From LCIL01 sp041480845 (GTDB lineage: Bacteria; Patescibacteriota; Microgenomatia; UBA8517), in assembly GCA_041480845.1 (NCBI GenBank), contig JBGPAU010000002.1, positions 1 to 57,953 on the forward strand: DNA of 57,953 bases, read 5' to 3'. The notes under the pieces are model-generated. The model made no database searches, was not told the origin of the DNA, and saw only the letters and a list, made by a program, of their open reading frames with translations. Positions 9,091-17,526 of the stretch are shown here, one piece after another; position 1 is the stretch's first letter; each line of letters opens with the position of its first letter. The position numbers were made by a program, and so were the translations under genes.

Positions 9091-10938
9091 ATGGAAAAAA
9101 TACTAATGGGAGGGGTTGTCGGATTCGTCCTCTTTACACTCATTTCCTACCTCCTAATAGTTCTAAACATCCCCTTCCTCATTATCCCAATTGTTCTTTT
9201 GGCAATTTTTATAGGCGCCAAGCCTTTGGTTAAAGAGCTGAGACAAATCAGAATTAAACTTGATAAGACGACTATCATTATCCTTACAGTCTTTACTGTC
9301 GGAATTATCGGACAATTGTTGGTTATTTCACCAAGCGGAATTTTTAAAAACGGGAATTTGCCTTTTTGGTCGGCCCATGGTCACGACGCATCTTGGCATA
9401 TAGCTCTTATGCAGCAAATCAAAAAGGATTATCCTTTTCAAAACCCTGTTTTTGCCGGAGAAAAACTTATTAACTACCATTTCTTTTCTGATATCGCCCC
9501 CGCAATAATCAGCAAATATTTGCCTATATCCGATCTGAATTTGTATTTCAGAATATTTCCTTTTATATACTCCCTTTTCTTCGGCGCATCTGCATACTTT
9601 CTTACCAAGAAAATTACCGGCAGCCGCTTAGCCGGTATCTGGGGAGTGATTTTTTCATATTTTGCCGGAAGTTTTGGGTACATTATCGGCAAGGGTGAAA
9701 GTGTCTTTTGGGCAACTCAACCGCAAAGCGCAAGCGGAAACCCACCACAAATCATCTCGGATTTTATTGTGATGGCAGCACTTTACTACCTTTTTATGCT
9801 CTTGCAGAAAAAGGGCAACAAATTCACTTTCTGGATTTGCGTACTTCTCGCCGGCGCGCTTGCCGAATTTAAAGTCTATGCCGCAATAGTTCTCCTAGGG
9901 GCTTTTTCTTTGGCCGGTGTCTGGCAACTTATTAGGGAAAGGAAGATTCAACTACTGCTTTTGACAATTGTAAGCGGCGCTTTGGCTGCGGTTTTATATT
10001 TACCAAATTCAAGCGGAACGGTATCCTTTTTAATATTTCAGCCCTGGTGGTACATCAGAACCATGATTGTTGAGCCCTCCCGCCTAAACCTACTTGACTG
10101 GGAACTTCGGCGTCAAACATATATTTATGAGCATAACTGGAAAAGAGTGATATTTCTGGAAGGATTAGGATTTCTTATCTTTTTCTTTGGGAATTTGGGA
10201 ATGAGGTTTATCGGTTTGTGGGACGGCTTTAAATTTATAAAAAGTTCGCTCAAGAATTATTTTAATTTAATATTTATTTCAATAATATTAATTTCCCTGA
10301 TCCTCCCGCTAATATTTTTGCAAAAAGGTGTTGCCAGTAACACAAGCCAATTTCTTCAATACTTTGTCCTTTTAACCGGAATACTTGCCGGCATTACGAT
10401 GGCAAAAGTTATAAAACTGGTTAAATTTCCGGTATTTCAAATACTTATAACCACAATGCTCATTGCTGCAATGGTCCCCACCCAAGTTGGGCTTCTACAT
10501 GATTTCTACTCACGCCCTGCTTTTGCCAAAGTTTCAGCAGCTGAAATCCGGGCACTTAACTACATTAAGGACAATGCGCCAAAAGATGCTGTTATATTAA
10601 CCCCTCCCTACAACCAGTACCCGAATCTCGGAGGCGCCACACCAAATATTTGGGGTTGGTTCGATACCGGTTATGTGTCCGCCTTCTCAGCGCGCATTAC
10701 CTACTTTGACGATCACGAACAGGTGGACATCATGGGGTACGAATGGAGAGGACGTCTGGCGATAAAAGAAAGCCTGTTTAAAGAAAAGAATCCGAATGTC
10801 TTCATGGAAAAGTTCAATGAAACAAATTCACAAATCCTCTATTTTCCTAAAGCTCTCCGTCCTGCCGTAGATTTGACAAAAACCGGGTTAACTAAGATTT
10901 ACGAAAACTCTGAGGTAGAAGTCTGGAAAACAAGTTAG
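9091..10938 (+). CDS. GT-C-like membrane protein with an H-x-HD-xx-WH motif
   Basis: The 615-residue protein has roughly twelve hydrophobic helices. The first outer loop reads SAHGHDASWHIALMQQ, with H96, H98, D99, W102 and H103, followed by QNPVFAGEKLINYHFFSD. The gene at 12664 shares D-xx-WH, QNPxFAG and NYHxF, so the two are paralogs of one family. The overall plan (acidic or His residues on the first loop, many helices, a soluble C-terminal tail) resembles GT-C transferases, but I cannot place it in a named family. The soluble tail contains ALNYIKDNAPKDAVILTPP and YVSAFSARITYF. It is the only plus-strand gene of the left third, and its last 47 bases overlap the convergent gene at 10892. 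Confidence 0.75.
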   Translation: MEKILMGGVVGFVLFTLISYLLIVLNIPFLIIPIVLLAIFIGAKPLVKELRQIRIKLDKTTIIILTVFTVGIIGQLLVISPSGIFKNGNLPFWSAHGHDASWHIALMQQIKKDYPFQNPVFAGEKLINYHFFSDIAPAIISKYLPISDLNLYFRIFPFIYSLFFGASAYFLTKKITGSRLAGIWGVIFSYFAGSFGYIIGKGESVFWATQPQSASGNPPQIISDFIVMAALYYLFMLLQKKGNKFTFWICVLLAGALAEFKVYAAIVLLGAFSLAGVWQLIRERKIQLLLLTIVSGALAAVLYLPNSSGTVSFLIFQPWWYIRTMIVEPSRLNLLDWELRRQTYIYEHNWKRVIFLEGLGFLIFFFGNLGMRFIGLWDGFKFIKSSLKNYFNLIFISIILISLILPLIFLQKGVASNTSQFLQYFVLLTGILAGITMAKVIKLVKFPVFQILITTMLIAAMVPTQVGLLHDFYSRPAFAKVSAAEIRALNYIKDNAPKDAVILTPPYNQYPNLGGATPNIWGWFDTGYVSAFSARITYFDDHEQVDIMGYEWRGRLAIKESLFKEKNPNVFMEKFNETNSQILYFPKALRPAVDLTKTGLTKIYENSEVEVWKTS

Positions 10939-11485
10939 AATAAATACTTTTTATAACCATAATTTTACTTACAGGTTTAAAATATAAAACAATCGGAAGA
11001 CCCCCGGGATATGCTTTTTGATCGTAAGTATATTGCTCTATCCAATTCGGCGGGTTTTGAGCAAGAAAAACTTCAACTTTATCTTCCGGTCCTGCTGCAG
11101 GTGAGGCTAATGTAAAAACATAGGTTTTATTTTCCGAGTCAGCGATGGGATCAAATATAAACTTAACAAAACTGCCATCTTCAACATTTTGACCGCTTAT
11201 GACAACGGTCCTTACTACAGTCATTTTCTCTTCAAAAAGATTCAGGATGATATCCTTTTTGTTTTTTAGATTAGGATTTTTTATTGAGGTCCCTATTGCC
11301 GATAAATTTCCACTCTGCGATACAAATTTTTGAGATACATTTCTTATGTCATAAATACTTAATGTATAGTTATAGCCGGGTTGGTCATCTCCCGGAATCA
11401 ATTTTATCCCCAAGGCAAGAATGGCAGGAACAGCAAACACTAAAAGTAATATTGAGATTGTAGTAAACCAAATTAATTTTTTCAT
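10892..11485 (-). CDS. uncharacterised membrane-anchored extracytoplasmic protein
   Basis: The 197-residue protein has an N-terminal hydrophobic segment (residues 4-27) that can act as an uncleaved anchor or signal peptide. The rest is beta-rich, with VRTVVISGQNVEDGSFVKF and a Pro-rich PNWIEQYTYD segment. I do not recognise a family. By context it may accompany the GT87-like gene, with which it shares a four-base ATGA overlap. Its last 16 codons are antisense to the end of the gene at 9091. The C-terminus has a second weakly hydrophobic stretch (LPIVLYFKPVSKIMVI). Confidence 0.7.
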   Translation of the reverse strand: MKKLIWFTTISILLLVFAVPAILALGIKLIPGDDQPGYNYTLSIYDIRNVSQKFVSQSGNLSAIGTSIKNPNLKNKKDIILNLFEEKMTVVRTVVISGQNVEDGSFVKFIFDPIADSENKTYVFTLASPAAGPEDKVEVFLAQNPPNWIEQYTYDQKAYPGGLPIVLYFKPVSKIMVIKSIYSNLFSRLLPQSFRKS

Positions 11486-12657
11486 ATACTTTCCCGTTCC
11501 TTGAAAATCTTATACGTCATTACTAAACTTCCGGCCGCGAGAACCGAATGGAAAACTGACTGCAAATTGGTAGGATCATAAACTTTCTGAATTATTGTAA
11601 ACGGCGTGGGCAAGAGATCATACCATGTGCTATAAACCCTGAAAAGCGAAATCGTCATGTACCTGTCCTGGTAAAGCATCGGTATAGCGAAAGCTATTAT
11701 GCCAAAAAAGAATATAAGCCAGGAAAGGAGTGGTTTTTTTACAGACAATATAACCAAAAACGGTGTGACCCAGAGAAGCCATTGAATATGGAATAGCATA
11801 AAAGAAAAAATCATCAAAAATAACGCAACCCAATAATTAAAGAGGTTTATTTTTTTGTCAATAAGGACAGCGTAAAAGAATAGTGTGGAGAGAGCCAGGG
11901 TTGTAAAATCTGATGTAAAAATACCAGTGGTAAGGCCCGAAACCAGCGCCGATTGGAAAAAGGCAGGTGAAATAAACGGCAATATGATTAATCCAAAAGT
12001 TATCAATGGGGTAATCGTAAGAATAATCTTTTCTTTCAAATCGCGTCCGGCCAAGAATAAAAACGGAATAAATAAAAGTGGATATAGTTTAAATCCGGAG
12101 GCCAAACCGAGAATTAGTGATGCATAAAATAATCTCTGTTTCTTGATCATTAAAAACGCCAGGATTGTCAGAACAACCGGAAAGATATCGATATTGGAAA
12201 AAACATAAATTATAATAATTGTGAATGGATTGAATAGCCAAAAAATAAATGCTTTCTTCTTTTCCTCCTTGTTGTCAAAAAACTTCATAAGAAGAAATGC
12301 AATTGCGATATCTAAAACTAAGTAGGGTAATTTTAGAGCTACCAAATATTTAAAAATATTTGGATCCTTTATCATCGAACTAGAACCTGCATTTGCCAGC
12401 CAAGAATCTAAACTGCTGCCAAAAATCGGCGAAATGACTGCCTGATACCCACCCAGAGCAAAATAAGTTAACGGAAAATATACAAAATCATCTTTTAATG
12501 GCAAAGTCTTCTTGTTTTGCACCAGATAAGTGTAGATATTGAAAATTCCCTTTTTTAGAAAAGAAGCTTGATAGTTGAAAGTTTTAATGTCCGGGTGAAA
12601 TAGAAAGGCTGCAACCAGAAGCCTCAAAGCGATAGCAAGGAGAAGAAGTTTTTTCAT
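11482..12657 (-). CDS. GT87-like polyprenyl-phosphate-sugar-dependent transferase
   Basis: The 391-residue protein has about ten helices. The first loop carries HPDIKTFNYQ, and after it KDDFVYFPLTYFALGGYQ provides the F-x-Y-x-P-L pattern seen in GT87/PIG-M-like mannosyltransferases. LASGFKLYPLLFIPFLFL around residues 184-201 is the most recognisable GT87 signature (G-x-K-x-Y-P). Members use polyprenyl-phosphate mannose at the membrane; whether mannose is used here is unknown. It lies six bases after the gene at 12664 and four bases into the next gene. Confidence 0.8.
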   Translation of the reverse strand: MKKLLLLAIALRLLVAAFLFHPDIKTFNYQASFLKKGIFNIYTYLVQNKKTLPLKDDFVYFPLTYFALGGYQAVISPIFGSSLDSWLANAGSSSMIKDPNIFKYLVALKLPYLVLDIAIAFLLMKFFDNKEEKKKAFIFWLFNPFTIIIIYVFSNIDIFPVVLTILAFLMIKKQRLFYASLILGLASGFKLYPLLFIPFLFLAGRDLKEKIILTITPLITFGLIILPFISPAFFQSALVSGLTTGIFTSDFTTLALSTLFFYAVLIDKKINLFNYWVALFLMIFSFMLFHIQWLLWVTPFLVILSVKKPLLSWLIFFFGIIAFAIPMLYQDRYMTISLFRVYSTWYDLLPTPFTIIQKVYDPTNLQSVFHSVLAAGSLVMTYKIFKERESI

Positions 12658-12663
12658 ATTTAC

Positions 12664-14325
12664 TTATAGTACCTTGTAAATATTAACATCATTGTTCTCA
12701 AAAATCTTGATCATGGGATATTCCTGCTCTCCCGCCGGCAGATGATAAATCTTAGGCAAATAAATATAGCGGATATTGTTGTCCTTCAAAAATTTACCCG
12801 ACCAGCGTAAATCTTTCTCTACAAAAAAACGGTTTGCTTCGTCGACTCTGTTTTTGTAATTTGTATCAAGAATAATTTGCTGTTCAGCGTCTTCAATAAA
12901 AACCGATTTCCCGGAAAAAGCCGATACATAGGCATTATCGGCATATACAGATAACAGGTATGGATCCTTAAAATTTCCCCTAAGGGTTGGGTCATATGGG
13001 TGTTTTAAGATAGTTCCGGGTGCTTCTTTCTTTAAAAAATCAAGCGCCCGGTATTCCCCTACAGGTAAATATGCCGGGGGATTTGGATAGAGCCAACTCC
13101 TGAATGTTGCTATGGAACTTATCGGTGTAATTAAAATAATCGCAACCGCTACGGGAATCGCAATTTTTTTGAGTGAGTTAGCAGCATAAAGTCCTGCAAA
13201 AAATAAGAAGTAATAAAAGAACTGAATAACATTCCAGGGGTTTCCCTTTTGTACAAAAAGGAGTGTTGGAATTACTGAGACCACCATCAATGCAAAAATA
13301 AACAGGTGTAAATCGTCTTTGAAATATTTCTTGCCGATCCCCCAAAGGGAAATGATCCTTGTTCCTAAGTTTCCGGCGAAAAATATGAATAAGCTTATCA
13401 CCTCGACTGCAGCGTAATTAATCCATTTGCCGCCGCCTATATAGGCAAATCTTCTGGCGGTAAAATTCGGAATACCTACCCTATCTCCCGCATCAATCAT
13501 TGTATCTATCAGCCAAAGCGGCTGGAACGCGATTAAACCTGCAGCTCCGCGGCTAATTGATAAATAAACAGCTAAAAATATTCCTCCGGAAAGAATAAAA
13601 ACCGGCAGTAGACTGAAATCCTTGTCAAAAAATATTTTCTTTACAGTTAAAATAAAAAGACCTGATAGCATAATTGCCCCGGCATAAGCCTTAAAGCCAA
13701 CCAAAAGACCAATCGCAACTGATAAAATTAGGCCCTTAATGAGGTTTGGTTTTTTAAGATACAGATCCAGTAGAATGATCGCAAATATTATTATCACCAA
13801 CGATATTGCATAAGGTGGGTTTAAGTTTATTGAAACAGGCTGATTTGCCCAAAAGGCTGATTCTCCGGCTAATGGTTGATGCTTGATTAGACTTACTATC
13901 CAGCCGAAACTGCTGCCAAAATAGGTAAAAAATACAGCAAGTAAACTTACTGCTTTGTTTCTAAAAAGCCTTCGGGCAAGAATATATGTCCCGATTCCCA
14001 AAAGAACTGAGAAAATAAACGGAAATAACCGATAGATAAGAAGCGGCGAGGCAATACCTAAAAACTTGGAGGACGCTGCAACCAACAAATCGTAAAAATA
14101 GTGATAGTTAGATAGCGCCTGACCGGCAAACCCCGGGTTTTGAGGAGGAACGGCCAATTTCAATTGATTAACCAGTGCCTCGTGCCAAACTCCATCCCGC
14201 GCAAGCGGCCCGAAATATCCGATTCCGTAATTATAAAGAAGTCCACTTCGAAACATGGCAACACCCTGGAAAACTACACCCACCAATATCAATACGGCTA
14301 AAATAATTTTGGAGAGTTTGGTCAT
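12664..14325 (-). CDS. GT-C-like membrane protein with a D-xx-WH motif, paralog of 9091
   Basis: This 553-residue protein shares the layout of the protein at 9091. The first loop has ARDGVWHEALVNQLK (D44, W47, H48), then PQNPGFAGQALSNYHYFYD, then FFTYFGSSFGWI and ANQPVSINLNPP, equivalent to ATQPQSASGNPP in the paralog. The soluble tail ALDFLKKEAPGTILKHPYD followed by YVSAFSGKSVFIED also matches. The shared residues D, W, H and the NYH motif are the best candidates for an active site. It overlaps the start of the downstream gene-set by none, but its own start overlaps the stop of the gene at 14322 by four bases. Confidence 0.75.
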   Translation of the reverse strand: MTKLSKIILAVLILVGVVFQGVAMFRSGLLYNYGIGYFGPLARDGVWHEALVNQLKLAVPPQNPGFAGQALSNYHYFYDLLVAASSKFLGIASPLLIYRLFPFIFSVLLGIGTYILARRLFRNKAVSLLAVFFTYFGSSFGWIVSLIKHQPLAGESAFWANQPVSINLNPPYAISLVIIIFAIILLDLYLKKPNLIKGLILSVAIGLLVGFKAYAGAIMLSGLFILTVKKIFFDKDFSLLPVFILSGGIFLAVYLSISRGAAGLIAFQPLWLIDTMIDAGDRVGIPNFTARRFAYIGGGKWINYAAVEVISLFIFFAGNLGTRIISLWGIGKKYFKDDLHLFIFALMVVSVIPTLLFVQKGNPWNVIQFFYYFLFFAGLYAANSLKKIAIPVAVAIILITPISSIATFRSWLYPNPPAYLPVGEYRALDFLKKEAPGTILKHPYDPTLRGNFKDPYLLSVYADNAYVSAFSGKSVFIEDAEQQIILDTNYKNRVDEANRFFVEKDLRWSGKFLKDNNIRYIYLPKIYHLPAGEQEYPMIKIFENNDVNIYKVL

Positions 14326-15896
14326 CTTTTTTTGTCTGGTTTTACAATAATTACAACAGCAAAAATTAAGCCAAATAAAGAAATTAAGTCCAATACTCCT
14401 CTAAACAGAGTCTCTTTGAAGGCAACTCTAACTTCGTGTACGCCTGCAGGAACTTTAAATTCTATTTGGCCGTAGGGTTTGCCTGCATAGACTTCAATCT
14501 TTTTGCCGTCAATCCACGCCGTCCATCCCGGGAAATAGTATTTAAAATAATCAAAAGTTGTCTCCTTTGTATAATTTACCTTAAGCGTAGCGTCAAGCCC
14601 CGGGTTCGGAGAAATTTTATCGGGACGTATCTCAGTAGCAACCGGTAATCGCAGATATTCCTCTCCTGTTTTGAGATACTCAGCAGACGCAACAGGAACC
14701 GGAATATACCTGTTTACAAAGTAGTTATCCATTCTGCCCAAAAAGTCGTGTGGCTTAAAATCGATAAAGTTCAGGCCAATAGCGGCAATAATTATTAAAA
14801 CACCGATGATTTTCCCGAATTTAACTTTGTCGAATATTATTACCAGTATTGATGTTGCAAATGTGGTTAAACTTAAAAATCTCCAAGGGAACTGAAAATA
14901 AGGCAAGAGCGGAACCAGGTTCCAAACAAACGTTGATCTGTAATTCATCATAAATACAGAGACGGCGACCATGACAAGTGCCCAGATTGCAATCTTATTC
15001 AGCTTCTTAATTAGTACTAAGGCACATACTATCAAGGCTATATTGATGGCACCCAAAAAGAAGCTCATGCCATCGTATGGGCCCGGAACGCTTGCACCAT
15101 AGCCAAAATAAGGAGTAATAAGCTGCTTAAGAGTCGGAAAATGGTCAACAAAATTGAAAACGGTGTCATATTTCATCAGCCCGCTTTCAACAATCGCAGG
15201 CAGCCAAAAATACAAACTCACCAAGAGTCCCAGTACAAATCCGTAAATTGACCGTACTAATGCCCTGGGCTGCCATAATGCAAATAATGCCAAAAATGGA
15301 ACGAACATGTAAGCCATAATATTGTGTGACAATATGAGTCCGGCGGTTGCGAGTGCTAAAAGTCCGATCCATCTCGCCGCTCTTTCTTTGCCAATTTTTG
15401 AAATGACATAAGCAGCCAGAGGAGGAAAAACAAATGCCAATATTTCTCCTATCGATCCTCTGACATAGATATCGGTTGCTCTATATGGTGTGTAGGTATA
15501 TAAAACTGCGCCGGCAAGAGCAAGAATTTCACCGGTGTGTTCTTTTAAAAACTTGTACATAAAGTACATCGAAAGAGGTACGCTTAGAACAAACACGGCC
15601 TTAATGCTATCAACAAAAGTTAAGCCCAACTTGTGAAAAATTTCTCCAATATAAAACGGTAGTGGAAAAACAAAATTAAAAAGCGGATAGCCAAAACCAA
15701 AACTAAGATCCGGAACAAATCTGGGAGGAAATTTGCCGAAGTTTATAACTCTATCCATTTCATAAAGCCAACCTATATGTAAATCATCGCTGGCTCCATA
15801 AAAACCATGAACAAAAAGTGCCCAAACAGCAGGTATGGATAAGGCAAGAATTATTAAAAGTAAATATTTAGCTGTAAATTTTTGAATTTTTTCCAT
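14322..15896 (-). CDS. PF10131/YfhO-like multi-pass membrane protein, copy 1
   Basis: The 524-residue protein has about twelve helices and a C-terminal beta domain. SDDLHIGWLYEMDRV (D37-D38) lies on the first outer loop, then FPPRFVPDLSFGFGYPLF, then a VLYTYTPYRATDIYVRGS stretch and a SHNIMAYMFVP stretch. This pattern is that of the family named 6-pyruvoyl-tetrahydropterin-synthase-related (PF10131); the name is historical and the proteins are thought to be GT-C transferases related to YfhO. The C-terminal domain, with PGWTAWIDGKKIEV, precedes a final helix. It is one of three tandem paralogs and overlaps the preceding one by 29 bases. It lacks the Cys-containing IPCRW motif of the other two. 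Confidence 0.8.
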   Translation of the reverse strand: MEKIQKFTAKYLLLIILALSIPAVWALFVHGFYGASDDLHIGWLYEMDRVINFGKFPPRFVPDLSFGFGYPLFNFVFPLPFYIGEIFHKLGLTFVDSIKAVFVLSVPLSMYFMYKFLKEHTGEILALAGAVLYTYTPYRATDIYVRGSIGEILAFVFPPLAAYVISKIGKERAARWIGLLALATAGLILSHNIMAYMFVPFLALFALWQPRALVRSIYGFVLGLLVSLYFWLPAIVESGLMKYDTVFNFVDHFPTLKQLITPYFGYGASVPGPYDGMSFFLGAINIALIVCALVLIKKLNKIAIWALVMVAVSVFMMNYRSTFVWNLVPLLPYFQFPWRFLSLTTFATSILVIIFDKVKFGKIIGVLIIIAAIGLNFIDFKPHDFLGRMDNYFVNRYIPVPVASAEYLKTGEEYLRLPVATEIRPDKISPNPGLDATLKVNYTKETTFDYFKYYFPGWTAWIDGKKIEVYAGKPYGQIEFKVPAGVHEVRVAFKETLFRGVLDLISLFGLIFAVVIIVKPDKKR

Positions 15897-17526
15897 ATTT
15901 AAGCAGTAATAACAATCCTAAAATACTCGTCAGAGACAGTGTATTGGCTAGTGTTCTTACGAGAGTATTCCTGAACTCTCCTTTAACCTGATACTCGCCC
16001 TTAGGAAGATTAATCTCAATTCTCCCTAAAACATTATTATGGGAGTGTGGAAAAATTTTACCATTCACAATAACCGTCCAGTTCGGAAAATCAAAAACCG
16101 GCACGGCGATGCTCGAATCCTTAATAATTTCTGTATCGAACCTCCAGTTATTTGACTTATTTGTAAAATTTTTTATGGTTCCCAAGCCCCGAATTAAAAA
16201 CGGAGAGGTTGGAGCCAACTCCCTAGGTTCCAGTGCGGTCTTGGGGAGATAATCCAAAAGAGCACCTTTTTGTTGGTCAATAAAGTTTTGCCCCGAAAGA
16301 AGTTCCTTATCGGTCAAGTTGTAATAAAAATGCTCGGGCTTAAAATACTGCCAGTTTAATATTACTGTTAACGCAATAATTATTGTCGAAACTGCTACCA
16401 GATGTTTTCCTTTAAAGAGTGAGGTAAAATAACCTCCCAGCAAACTTGATGAAAAAATTACTATTGATAAAAACCTCCACGGAAACTGAACATAAGCTAA
16501 AATTTTGAAGAGTTCCCAAATCGGGGCAGATTTGTTATGCGTCATTAGTACTCCCAGTCCAAACATCAAGAATAAAAACGTAAAAAGAAGAACATTTTTC
16601 TTTTTCTTACCGACAATTACGGCAAAAAGGGCTAATACCACCAGCCACCACTGAGGCCAGCCTATTTGATAAGAAATTGTATTAGACGACTGTGGCTGTG
16701 AACCAGCATAATTCCATGATCTGTCGATAAATAGCTGCGATACTTTTACAAATTGCGCCCTGAAGTCCAGCTCAGCTCTGGTTAAGGCATCCGTCTGTAC
16801 TAGACCCTTTTCAAAAAATGCCGGAAGGATAAAAAATGCCGAAAGTCCCAGAGCCAATCCCAAACTTAAAAGAGAAACCTTTAAACCTTTCCACTTTCCT
16901 TTATATAGCCAAAAGAATACCCAAATAATTATTAACGGTGTAAAGATTAAGGTCATAATATTGTGCGACACAAAGAATAGGAAAGTCGAAATTGTGGCCA
17001 ATGCGAAATATTTACGATTTTTTGATTTAATTAAGCGTAAAAAGAAGTAAAAAACAAAAGGAATAATTGCAAGTGCAAAACTCTCCCCTACCGCTCCCCT
17101 GACATACGAATCCAATGCTCTATAAGGAGCAAAAAAATAAAGTACAGCTCCGACAAGTCCCGGAACCCTGCCGAAAAGGTCTTTTGCCAAAAGATACATA
17201 CCCACCGCTCCGAAAACCAAAGGTAAAAAGAAAAGTAGTTTTGCCGCCCCGATATAACCCAAGATATAACTTGCAACCGCTCCTAAATAATAAGGTAGCG
17301 GTCCGTAAAAATTAAAAAGCGGGTAGCCGTTTCCATAGCCCATGTCGGGAACCCATCTGCAAGGAATTTGTAAATCGGCAAAGCATTTCCTCATCTCAAA
17401 TACGCGTATCACCTGCAGATTATCGTGATGAGAAAAATACCCGGGAACAAAAAGCGGCCAGGTAATAAGGCCCGATAAAGCCAAAATCAATATTAAGGGC
17501 CAGTTATTTAGAAAAAACTTTTTCAT
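15868..17526 (-). CDS. PF10131/YfhO-like multi-pass membrane protein, copy 2
   Basis: The 552-residue protein shares its domain order with its two neighbours. HHDNLQVIRVFEMRKCFADL is followed by IPCRWVPDMGYGNGYPLF (from about residue 55) and YGPLPYYLGA. The helix bundle includes YFFAPYRALDSYVRGAVGES and VSHNIMTLIFTP. The C-terminal beta domain has FPNWTVIVNGKIFPH and ends with one helix and a basic tail. It probably acts as a GT-C-type transferase on the outer face of the membrane (inference from fold). Its ATG overlaps the TGA of the gene at 17523 by four bases. Confidence 0.8.
   Translation of the reverse strand: MKKFFLNNWPLILILALSGLITWPLFVPGYFSHHDNLQVIRVFEMRKCFADLQIPCRWVPDMGYGNGYPLFNFYGPLPYYLGAVASYILGYIGAAKLLFFLPLVFGAVGMYLLAKDLFGRVPGLVGAVLYFFAPYRALDSYVRGAVGESFALAIIPFVFYFFLRLIKSKNRKYFALATISTFLFFVSHNIMTLIFTPLIIIWVFFWLYKGKWKGLKVSLLSLGLALGLSAFFILPAFFEKGLVQTDALTRAELDFRAQFVKVSQLFIDRSWNYAGSQPQSSNTISYQIGWPQWWLVVLALFAVIVGKKKKNVLLFTFLFLMFGLGVLMTHNKSAPIWELFKILAYVQFPWRFLSIVIFSSSLLGGYFTSLFKGKHLVAVSTIIIALTVILNWQYFKPEHFYYNLTDKELLSGQNFIDQQKGALLDYLPKTALEPRELAPTSPFLIRGLGTIKNFTNKSNNWRFDTEIIKDSSIAVPVFDFPNWTVIVNGKIFPHSHNNVLGRIEINLPKGEYQVKGEFRNTLVRTLANTLSLTSILGLLLLLKYGKNSKIYS

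Noticed and set aside
9066..9143. Longer N-terminus for the GT-C gene at 7653
   Set aside because: It would overlap the divergent gene at 9091 and adds a polar stretch before the first helix.
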